Part shown: positions 22,501 to 32,200 of the stretch, in pieces
Layout: each line of letters opens with the position of its first letter
Position numbering within the stretch: position 1 is the stretch's first letter
NCBI GenBank assembly: GCA_032718475.1
Contig: JAUCBJ010008119.1
Span: forward strand, 1-55,616
Direction of reading: 5' to 3'
Source of the DNA: Nemertoderma westbladi
Lineage: Eukaryota > Xenacoelomorpha > Nemertodermatida > Nemertodermatidae
DNA length: 55,616 nt
The notes under the pieces: model-generated
What the model saw: the letters and a program-made list of their open reading frames with translations, nothing else
The model's database searches: none
Told to the model about the DNA's origin: nothing
Translations under genes and position numbers: made by a program

Positions 22501-23150
22501 GATGGCGACCCGGAAGGTGAACCCTCGACTGGAGGAGATGGAGAAGGAGGGTTGGATCCCGGAGATGGCGACCCGGAAGCTGAACCCTCGACTGGAGGAG
22601 AAGGAGAATTGGATCCCGGAGATGGCGACCCGGAAGGTGAGCCCTCGACCGGAGGAGAAGGAGGGTTGGATCCCGGAGATGGCGACCCGGAAGCTGAACC
22701 CTCGACTGGAGGAGGAGGGTTGGATACCGGAGTCGGCGACCCGCAAGGTACCGGTATCTTCCTTAATCTCCAAGATCCGTCGTCTGCCAGATCCTCTATC
22801 TTATAGGGGTCAGCGGAGTGATCCTTCTTTACAGTTAACTGGGGAACACTTTCTGTGTTCTTGGGATCTCCGGGTTTACCCAATACTGGTAGTCCTACCG
22901 TGTGGTTGTACACAGCCGATTTCCTCCTAAGGCCATCTGGTACCGTAACCGGTTGGCCTACCGATAACGATTGTCTCCGCTTTAAATCCGCCGATTTACT
23001 TGAGGTAACAGAGCTGTTTGCTTTTTTACCGGAGTTAGAGCAGAGGCCGCGTTTATTTGGCGCACAGTTTGTACATTTCCTTTGGTCGTTAACGCAGCTG
23101 CATTTATTGCAACGTCCCCTTGTAGCGGAACAGACGCAGCAAGGTGCCAT
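19563..23150 (-). CDS. LINE-U ORF1: Cys-rich N-terminus, Pro/Ser repeats, Ulp1/SENP-type cysteine protease, coiled coil, RRM-like C-terminus
   Basis: Intact 1195-residue frame from an ATG 79 bp inside the satellite junction. Residues 4-38 hold about ten cysteines in a compact zinc-binding-like cluster (CCVC, CNKCSC, CTNC). Residues about 136-335 are tandem Pro/Ser/Gly repeats. Residues about 440-640 match Ulp1/SENP (C48) peptidases: a WLTDS substrate-binding block, His542 (NHFILHI), Asp559 (CIDSL), Gln607 and Cys613 in QRNSIDCGVF, so the triad and oxyanion Gln are all present. Residues about 835-890 are a coiled coil. Residues about 1070-1150 (VFFVNGI onward) look like a small RRM-like or ORF1p C-terminal domain. 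Family members cleave SUMO-like conjugates; the role here (self-processing or acting on host conjugates) is unknown. Confidence 0.9.
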   Translation of the reverse strand: MAPCCVCSATRGRCNKCSCVNDQRKCTNCAPNKRGLCSNSGKKANSSVTSSKSADLKRRQSLSVGQPVTVPDGLRRKSAVYNHTVGLPVLGKPGDPKNTESVPQLTVKKDHSADPYKIEDLADDGSWRLRKIPVPCGSPTPVSNPPPPVEGSASGSPSPGSNPPSPPVEGSPSGSPSPGSNSPSPPVEGSASGSPSPGSNPPSPSPPVEGSPSGSPSPGFNPPSPPVEGSPSGSPSPGSNPPSPPVEGSPSGSPSPGSNPHSPPVEGSVSGSPSPRSNPASPPVEGSPSGSPSPGSNPPSPSPPVESSPSGSPSPGSNPPSPPVEGSPSGSTNLGLDRAVVEPDGELVSGSLDQISYEISNLSANKSNQHQLDPGVAPFQPSHYAGKCPGNQEKHETALVEGSKNFNQACHVEVYPCSQSNFRHDNSKAIKDYLQCCSDAKPGTRGLVLQSVADLNLLNTRDWLTDSILEGFLGLVERNIPHTSYVSCCLTTKLQSLDWVEGTRVYDNLSAVKYIAKAYYGKFNTDGLQPRYIFFPECQSNHFILHIADTLTRQVECIDSLNINVPTATTEEICKLLALIDELSPETEERHKKIWFSAVSTRKFAKQRNSIDCGVFVCYYALACGLNTVVLPDVVFDSAKARKWILECLTECKLIESAGIFSFSQIQRGEKRYQNTFDKIKENFCLSMDSVSTKRLQNSLGNQDTSSFDSTEDPGYKQKNNHINTSDGSIFHQIMQQPRQFAIKQMMKTYTTEECNVLRSQFFTDIKSLMSPTNSVTLQLRSRAALKELVTDIYEIYKCKESNNFTECCKRRLKRKELNSDGSTTLEDVHQECINSSAVLQGRLSQTETHITSLKQEVGFLREELEHERRLRNVLQYQMETLTKLIKGNAEQQVESTKDNNQTQPMKEKPITSVTIAQNVCQASIKGSQDDCFIVIDSIGDTDNEVLDTFGKKEPEYTIVKSKNCTRKRVNFINQNGSHAFQIPVSNRYTFPEIKQTESTESVTNTKSSSLPKQQHLNTINVTVNNKMETKNKDLKTNFSCRDMDKHDVKRKENDSHREKGNSNNGRKQLESQVFFVNGINCKHTEEDIVAYVEHRGARIHRITTRIFDGIKNMKLIMERNCKQDLLEPSFWPDGIICVRWEERATAYNTPLDFKERDLSEYVELDNCLYPVERDFSPKQYHYRVTEGRRKRIRV
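22150..22745 (-). repeat. Pro/Ser/Gly coding minisatellite in LINE-U ORF1
   Basis: About ten units of 54-60 bp encode SPPVEGSPSGSPSPGSNP-like repeats, with some units extended by an SP pair. The plus-strand frames over this region are artefacts of the in-phase repeat. The segment is probably disordered and separates the Cys-rich head from the protease. Confidence 0.9.
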
Positions 23151-23229
23151 AATAATCTCACGATATTAATAGGTTATAATATTTCAGCAGTATTAGTACA
23201 GCAGTATTAGTACAGCAGTATTGATGAAA
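23151..23229 (-). promoter_or_regulatory. LINE-U 5' UTR / 5' end with three 14-bp repeats
   Basis: Only 79 bp separate the ORF1 ATG from the satellite. They contain three tandem copies of CAGCAGTATTAGTA (plus strand, 23185 onward; the third is incomplete). LINE promoters are internal to the 5' end, so a promoter would have to lie here if the copy is full-length; alternatively the copy is slightly 5'-truncated. Confidence 0.45.
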
Positions 23230-26200
23230 GCTCAGCTAGGTTAGTGTACCAGTTGTATATGGAAGGAGCTCAGCTGGGTTAGTGTACCAGTTTGTGTACC
23301 AGTTGTATATGGAAGGAGCTCAGCTAGGTTAGTGTACCAGTTAGTGTACCAGTTAGTGTACCAGTTAGTGTACCAGTTGTATATGGAAGGAGCTCAGCTA
23401 GGTTAGTGTACCAGTTAGTGTACCAGTTGTATATGGAAGGAGCTCAGCTAGGTTAGTGTACCAGTTAGTGTACCAGTTAGTGTACCAGTTGTATATGGAA
23501 GGAGCTCAGCTAGGTTATTGTACCAGTTTGTGTACCAGTTGTATATGGAAGGAGCTCAGCTAGGTTAATGTACCAGTTTGTGTACCAGTTGTATATGGAA
23601 GGAGCTCAGCTAGGTTAGTGTACCAGTTAGTGTACCAGTTGTATATGGAAGGAGCTCAGCTGGGTTAGTGTACCAGTTTGTGTACCAGTTGTATATGGAA
23701 GGAGCTCAGCTAGGTTATTGTACCAGTTTGTGTACCAGTTGTATATGGAAGGAGCTCAGCTAGGTTAATGTACCAGTTTGTGTACCAGTTGTATATGGAA
23801 GGAGCTCAGCTAGGTTAGTGTACCAGTTAGTGTACCAGTTGTATATGGAAGGAGCTCAGCTGGGTTAGTGTACCAGTTTGTGTACCAGTTGTATATGGAA
23901 GGAGCTCAGCTAGGTTAGTGTACCAGTTAGTGTACCAGTTGTATATGGAAGGAGCTCAGCTAGGTTAGTGTACCAGTTAGTGTACCAGTTGTATATGGAA
24001 GGAGCTCAGCTAGGTTAGTGTACCAGTTGTATATGGAAGGAGCTCAGCTGGGTTAGTGTACCAGTTAGTGTACCAGTTATTGTACCAGTTGTATATGGAA
24101 GGAGCTCAGCTAGGTTAGTGTACCAGTTTGTGTACCAGTTGTATATGGAAGGAGCTCAGCTAGGTTATTGTACCAGTTAGTGTACCAGTTGTATATGGAA
24201 GGAGCTCAGCTAGGTTAGTGTACCAGTTAGTGTACCAGTTAGTGTACCAGTTGTATATGGAAGGAGCTCAGCTAGGTTAGTGTACCAGTTTGTGTACCAG
24301 TTGTATATGGAAGGAGCTCAGCTAGGTTATTGTACCAGTTAGTGTACCAGTTGTATATGGAAGGAGCTCAGCTAGGTTAGTGTACCAGTTGTATATGGAA
24401 GGAGCTCAGCTAGGTTAGTGTACCAGTTTGTGTACCAGTTGTATATGGAAGGAGCTCAGCTAGGTTATTGTACCAGTTAGTGTACCAGTTGTATATGGAA
24501 GGAGCTCAGCTAGGTTAGTGTACCAGTTAGTGTGCCAATTGTATATGGAAGGAGCTCAGCTAGGTTAGGAACAGGTTGTGTACCAGTTGTATATGGTAGG
24601 AGCTTAGCTAGGTTAGTGTACCAGTTAGTGTACCAGTTGTATATGGAAGGAGCTCAGCTAGGTTAGTGTACCAGTTAGTGTACCAGTTGTATATGGAAGG
24701 AGCTCAGCTGGGTGAGTGTACCAGTTAGAGAACCAGTTATATATGGAAGGAGCTCAGCTAGGTTATTGTGCCAGTTAGTGTACCAGTTGTATATGGAAGG
24801 AGCTCAGCTAGGTTAGTGTACCAGTTTGTGTACCAGTTGTATATGGAAGGAGCTCAGCTGGGTGAGTGTGCCAGTTTGTGTACCAGTTGTATATGGAAGG
24901 AGCTCAGCTAGGTTAGTGTACCAGTTTGTGTACCAGTTGTATATGGAAGGAGCTCAGCTAGGTTAGTGTACCAGTTAGTGTACCAGTTGTATATGGAAGG
25001 AGCTCAGCTAGGTTAGTGTACCAGTTAGTGTACCAGTTGTATATGGAAGGAGCTCAGCTAGGTTAGTGTACCAGTTAGTGTACCAGTTGTATATGGAAGG
25101 AGCTCAGCTAGATTAGTGTACCAGTTTGTGTACCAGTTGTATATGGAAGGAGCTCAGCTAGGTTAGTGTACCAGTTAGTGTACCAGTTGTATATGGAAGG
25201 AGCTCAGCTAGGTTAGTGTACCAGTTTGTGTACCAGTTGTATATGGAAGGAGCTTAGCTAGGTTATTGTGCCAGTTAGTGTGCCAGTTGTATATGGAAGG
25301 AGCTCAGCTAGGTTAGTGTTCCAGTTTGTGTACCAGTTGTATATGGAAGGAGCTCAGCTAGGTTAGTGTGCCAGTTTGTGTACCAGTTGTATATGGAAGG
25401 AGCTCAGCTAGGTTAGTGTACCAGTTAGTGTACCAGTTGTATATGGAAGGAGCTCAGCTGGGTGAGTGTGCCAGTTTGTGTACCAGTTGTATATGGAAGG
25501 AGCTCAGCTAGGTTAGTGTACCAGTTAGTGTACCAGTTGTATATGGAAGGAGCTCAGCTAGGTTAGTGTACCAGTTTGTGTACCAGTTGTATATGGAAGG
25601 AGCTTAGCTAGGTTATTGTGCCAGTTAGTGTGCCAGTTGTATATGGAAGGAGCTCAGCTAGGTTAGTGTGCCAGTTTGTGTACCAGTTGTATATGGAAGG
25701 AGCTCAGCTGGGTGAGTGTGCCAGTTTGTGTACCAGTTGTATATGGAAGGAGCTCAGCTAGGTTAGTGTACCAGTTGTATATGGAAGGAGCTCAGCTAGG
25801 TTAGTGTACCAGTTTGTGTACCAGTTGTATATGGATGGAACTCAGCTAGGTTATTGTGCCAGTTTGTGTACCAGTTGTATATGGAAGGAGCTCAGCTAGG
25901 TTAGTGTACCAGTTTGTGTACCAGTTGTATATGGAAGGAGCTCAGCTAGGTTAGTGTACCAGTTAGTGTACCAGTTGTATATGGAAGGAGCTCAGCTAGG
26001 TTAGTGTACCAGTTAGTGTACCAGTTGTATATGGAAGGAGCTCAGCTAGGTTAGTGTACCAGGTTGTGTACCAGTTGTATATGGAAGGAGCTCAGCTAGG
26101 TTAGTGTACCAGGTGTATATGGAAGGAGCTCAGCTAGGTTAGTGTACCAGTTAGTGTACCAGTTGTATATGGAAGGAGCTCAGCTGGGTGAGTGTACCAG

Positions 26201-29200
26201 TTAGTGTACCAGTTGTATATGGAAGGAGCTCAGCTAGGTTAGTGTACCAGGTGTATATGGTAGGAGCTTAGCTAGGTTATTGTGCCAGTTTGTGTACCAG
26301 TTGTATATGGAAGGAGCTCAGCTAGGTTAGTGTACCAGTTTGTGTACCAGTTGTATATGGAAGGAGCTCAGCTAGGTTAGTGTACCAGTTAGTGTACCAG
26401 TTGTATATGGAAGGAGCTCAGCTAGGTTAGTGTACCAGTTAGTGTACCAGTTGTATATGGAAGGAGCTCAGCTAGGTTAGTGTACCAGGTTGTGTACCAG
26501 TTGTATATGGAAGGAGCTCAGCTAGGTTAGTGTACCAGTTAGTGTACCAGTTGTATATGGAAGGAGCTCAGCTAGGTTAGTGTACCAGTTAGTGTACCAG
26601 TTGTATATGGAAGGAGCTCAGCTGGGTGAGTGTACCAGTTAGTGTACCAGTTGTATATGGAAGGAGCTCAGCTAGGTTAGTGTACCCGGTGTATATGGAA
26701 GGAGCTCAGCTAGGTTAGTGTACCAGTTAGTGTACCAGTTGTATATGGAAGGAGCTCAGCTAGGTTAGTGTACCAGGTGTATATGGAAGGAGCTCAGCTA
26801 GGTTAGTGTACCAGTTTGTGTACCAGTTGTATATGGAAGGAGCTCAGCTAGGTTAGTGTACCAGGTGTATATGGAAGGAGCTCAGCTAGGTTAGTGTACC
26901 AGTTAGTGTACCAGTTGTATATGGAAGGAGCTCAGCTAGGTTATTGTACCAGTTTGTGTACCAGTTGTATATGGAAGGAGCTCAGCTAGGTTAGTGTACC
27001 AGGTGTATATGGAAGGAGCTCAGCTAGGTTAGTGTACCAGTTAGTGTACCAGTTGTATATGGAAGGAGCTCAGCTAGGTTATTGTACCAGTTTGTGTACC
27101 AGTTGTATATGGAAGGAGCTCAGCTAGGTTAGTGTACCAGTTTGTGTACCAGTTGTATATGGAAGGAGCTCAGCTAGGTTAGTGTACCAGTTAGTGTACC
27201 AGTTGTATATGGAAGGAGCTCAGCTGGGTGAGTGTACCAGTTAGTGTACCAGTTGTATATGGAAGGAGCTCAGCTAGGTTAGTGTACCAGGTGTATATGG
27301 AAGGAGCTCAGCTAGGTTAGTGTACCAGTTATTGTACCAGTTGTATATGGAAGGAGCTCAGCTAGGTTAGTGTACCAGGTGTATATGGAAGGAGCTCAGC
27401 TAGGTTAGTGTACCAGTTTGTGTACCAGTTGTATATGGAAGGAGCTCAGCTAGGTTAGTGTACCAGGTGTATATGGAAGGAGCTCAGCTAGGTTAGTGTA
27501 CCAGTTAGTGTACCAGTTGTATATGGAAGGAGCTCAGCTAGGTTAGTGTACCAGGTGTATATGGAAGGAGCTCAGCTAGGTTAGTGTACCAGTTTGTGTA
27601 CCAGTTGTATATGGAAGGAGCTCAGCTAGGTTAGTGTACCAGGTGTATATGGAAGGAGCTCAGCTAGGTTAGTGTACCAGTTTGTGTACCAGTTGTATAT
27701 GGAAGGAGCTCAGCTAGGTTAGTGTACCAGGTGTATATGGAAGGAGCTCAGCTAGGTTAGTGTACCAGTTTGTGTACCAGTTGTATATGGAAGGAGCTCA
27801 GCTAGGTTAGTGTACCAGGTGTATATGGAAGGAGCTCAGCTAGGTTATTGTACAAGTTAGTGTACCAGTTGTATATGGAAGGAGCTCAGCTAGGTTAGTG
27901 TACCAGTTGTATATGGAAGGAGCTCAGCTAGGTTAGTGTACCAGTTTGTGTACCAGTTGTATATGGAAGGAGCTCAGCTAGGTTAGTGTACCAGGTGTAT
28001 ATGGAAGGAGCTCAGCTAGGTTAGTGTACCAGTTAGTGTACCAGTTGTATATGGAAGGAGCTCAGCTAGGTTATTGTACCAGTTTGTGTACCAGTTGTAT
28101 ATGGAAGGAGCTCAGCTAGGTTAGTGTACCAGGTTGTATATGGAAGGAGCTCAGCTAGGTTAGTGTACCAGTTAGTGTACCAGTTGTATATGGAAGGAGC
28201 TCAGCTAGGTTATTGTACCAGTTTGTGTACCAGTTGTATATGGAAGGAGCTCAGCTAGGTTAGTGTACCAGTTTGTGTACCAGTTGTATATGGAAGGAGC
28301 TCAGCTAGGTTAGTGTACCAGTTAGTGTGCCAGTTGTATATGGAAGGAGCTCAGCTAGGTTATTGTACCAGTTTGTGTACCAGTTGTATATGGAAGGAGC
28401 TCAGCTAGGTTAGTGTACCAGGTTGTGTACCAGTTGTATATGGAAGGAGCTCAGCTAGGTTAGTGTACCAGGTTGTGTACCAGTTGTATATGGAAGGAGC
28501 TCAGCTAGGTTAGTGTACCAGTTTGTGTACCAGTTGTATATGGAAGGAGCTCAGCTAGGTTAGTGTACCAGTTTGTGTACCAGTTGTATATGGAAGGAGC
28601 TCAGCTAGGTTAGTGTACCAGGTTGTATATGGAAGGAGCTCAGCTAGGTTAGTGTACCAGTTTGTGTACCAGTTGTATATGGAAGGAGCTCAGCTAGGTT
28701 AGTGTACCAGGTTGTGTACCAGTTGTATATGGAAGGAGCTCAGCTAGGTTAGTGTACCAGTTAGTGTACCAGTTGTATATGGAAGGAGCTCAGCTAGGTT
28801 AGTGTACCAGTTGTATATGGAAGGAGCTCAGCTAGGTTAGTGTACCAGTTGTATATGGAAGGAGCTCAGCTAGGTTAGTGTACCAGTTTGTGTACCAGTT
28901 GTATATGGAAGGAGCTCAGCTAGGTTAGTGTACCAGGTTGTGTACCAGTTGTATATGGAAGGAGCTCAGCTAGGTTAGTGTACCAGTTAGTGTACCAGTT
29001 GTATATGGAAGGAGCTCAGCTAGGTTAGTGTACCAGTTTGTGTACCAGTTGTATATGGAAGGAGCTCAGCTAGGTTAGTGTACCAGTTTGTGTACCAGTT
29101 GTATATGGAAGGAGCTCAGCTAGGTTAGTGTACCAGTTGTGTACCAGTTGTATATGGAAGGAGCTCAGCTAGGTTAGTGTACCAGTTTGTGTACCAGTTG

Positions 29201-32200
29201 TATATGGAAGGAGCTCAGCTAGGTTAGTGTACCAGTTTGTGTACCAGTTGTATATGGAAGGAGCTCAGCTAGGTTAGTGTACCAGTTTGTGTACCAGTTG
29301 TATATGGAAGGAGCTCAGCTAGGTTAGTGTACCAGGTTGTGTACCAGTTGTATATGGAAGGAGCTCAGCTAGGTTAGTGTACCAGTTTGTGTACCAGTTG
29401 TATATGGAAGGAGCTCAGCTAGGTTAGTGTACCAGTTTGTGTACCAGTTGTATATGGAAGGAGCTCAGCTAGGTTAGTGTACCAGTTAGTGTACCAGTTG
29501 TATATGGAAGGAGCTCAGCTAGGTTATTGTACCAGTTTGTGTACCAGTTGTATATGGAAGGAGCTCAGCTAGTGTACCAGTTAGTGTACCAGTTGTATAT
29601 GGAAGGAGCTCAGCTAGGTTAGTGTACCAGTTTGTGTACCAGTTGTATATGGAAGGAGCTCAGCTAGGTTAGTGTACCAGTTTGTGTACCAGTTGTATAT
29701 GGAAGGAGCTCAGCTAGGTTAGTGTACCAGGTTGTGTACCAGTTGTATATGGAAGGAGCTCAGCTAGGTTAGTGTACCAGTTGTATATGGAAGGAGCTCA
29801 GCTAGGTTAGTGTACCAGTTTGTGTACCAGTTGTATATGGAAGGAGCTCAGCTAGGTTATTGTACCAGTTTGTGTACCAGTTGTATATGGAAGGAGCTCA
29901 GCTAGTGTACCAGTTAGTGTACCAGTTGTATATGGAAGGAGCTCAGCTAGGTTAGTGTACCAGTTTGTGTACCAGTTGTATATGGAAGGAGCTCAGCTAG
30001 GTTAGTGTACCAGTTAGTGTACCAGTTGTATATGGAAGGAGCTCAGCTAGGTTATTGTACCAGTTTGTGTACCAGTTGTATATGGAAGGAGCTCAGCTAG
30101 TGTACCAGTTAGTGTACCAGTTGTATATGGAAGGAGCTCAGCTAGGTTAGTGTACCAGTTTGTGTACCAGTTGTATATGGAAGGAGCTCAGCTAGGTTAG
30201 TGTACCTGTTTGTGTACCAGTTGTATATGGAAGGAGCTCAGCTAGTGTACCAGTTAGTGTACCAGTTGTATATGGAAGGAGCTCAGCTAGGTTAGTGTAC
30301 CAGTTTGTGTACCAGTTGTATATGGAAGGAGCTCAGCTAGGTTAGTGTACCTGTTTGTGTACCAGTTGTATATGGAAGGAGCTCAGCTAGTGTACCAGTT
30401 AGTGTACCAGTTGTATATGGAAGGAGCTCAGCTAGGTTAGTGTACCAGTTTGTGTACCAGTTGTATATGGAAGGAGCTCAGCTAGGTTAGTGTACCTGTT
30501 TGTGTACCAGTTGTATATGGAAGGAGCTCAGCTAGTGTACCAGTTAGTGTACCAGTTGTATATGGAAGGAGCTCAGCTAGGTTAGTGTACCAGTTAGTGT
30601 GCCAGTTGTATATGGAAGGAGCTCAGCTAGGTTAGTGTACCAGTTTGTGTACCAGTTGTATATGGAAGGAGCTCAGCTAGTGTACCAGTTAGTGTACCAG
30701 TTGTATATGGAAGGAGCTCAGCTAGGTTAGTGTACCAGTTTGTGTACCAGTTGTATATGGAAGGAGCTCAGCTAGGTTAGTGTACCTGTTTGTGTACCAG
30801 TTGTATATGGAAGGAGCTCAGCTAGGTTAGTGTACCAGTTAGTGTACCAGTTGTATATGGAAGGAGCTCAGCTAGGTTAGTGTACCTGTTTGTGTACCAG
30901 TTGTATATGGAAGGAGCTCAGCTAGTGTACCAGTTAGTGTACCAGTTGTATATGGAAGGAGCTCAGCTAGGTTAGTGTACCAGTTGTATATGGAAGGAGC
31001 TCAGCTAGGTTAGTGTACCAGTTTGTGTACCAGTTGTATATGGAAGGAGCTCAGCTAGGTTAGTGTACCTGTTTGTGTACCAGTTGTATATGGAAGGAGC
31101 TCAGCTAGTGTACCAGTTAGTGTACCAGTTGTATATGGAAGGAGCTCAGCTAGGTTAGTGTACCAGTTAGTGTGCCAGTTGTATATGGAAGGAGCTCAGC
31201 TAGGTTATTGTACCAGTTTGTGTACCAGTTGTATATGGAAGGAGCTCAGCTAGTGTACCAGTTAGTGTACCAGTTGTATATGGAAGGAGCTCAGCTAGGT
31301 TAGTGTACCAGTTTGTGTACCAGTTGTATATGGAAGGAGCTCAGCTAGGTTAGTGTACCTGTTTGTGTACCAGTTGTATATGGAAGGAGCTCAGCTAGGT
31401 TAGTGTACCAGTTAGTGTACCAGTTGTATATGGAAGGAGCTCAGCTAGGTTAGTGTACCAGGTTGTGTACCAGTTGTATATGGAAGGAGCTCAGCTAGGT
31501 TAGTGTACCAGTTAGTGTACCAGTTGTATATGGAAGGAGCTCAGCTAGGTTAGTGTACCAGTTTGTGTACCAGTTGTATATGGAAGGAGCTCAGCTAGGT
31601 TAGTGTACCAGTTTGTGTACCAGTTGTATATGGAAGGAGCTCTGCTAGGTTAGTGTACCGGTTGTATATGGAAGGAGCTCAGCTAGGTTAGTGTACCAGT
31701 TTGTGTACCAGTTGTATATGGAAGGAGCTCAGCTAGGTTAGTGTACCAGGTTGTGTACCAGTTGTATATGGAAGGAGCTCAGCTAGGTTAGTGTACCAGT
31801 TAGTGTACCAGTTGTATATGGAAGGAGCTCAGCTAGGTTAGTGTACCAGTTGTATATGGAAGGAGCTCAGCTAGGTTAGTGTACCAGGTTGTGTACCAGT
31901 TGTATATGGAAGGAGCTCAGCTAGGTTAGTGTACCAGTTAGTGTACCAGTTGTATATGGAAGGAGCTCAGCTAGGTTAGTGTACCAGTTGTATATGGAAG
32001 GAGCTCAGCTAGGTTAGTGTACCAGTTGTATATGGAAGGAGCTCAGCTAGGTTTGTGTACCAGTTGTATATGGAAGGAGCTCAGCTAGGTTAGTGTACCA
32101 GGTTGTGTACCAGTTGTATATGGAAGGAGCTCAGCTAGGTTAGTGTACCAGTTAGTGTACCAGTTGTATATGGAAGGAGCTCAGCTAGGTTATTGTACCA

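Noticed and set aside
21941-22930. Several frames on both strands over the Pro/Ser repeat
   Set aside because: Shadows of an in-phase coding repeat in LINE-U ORF1.
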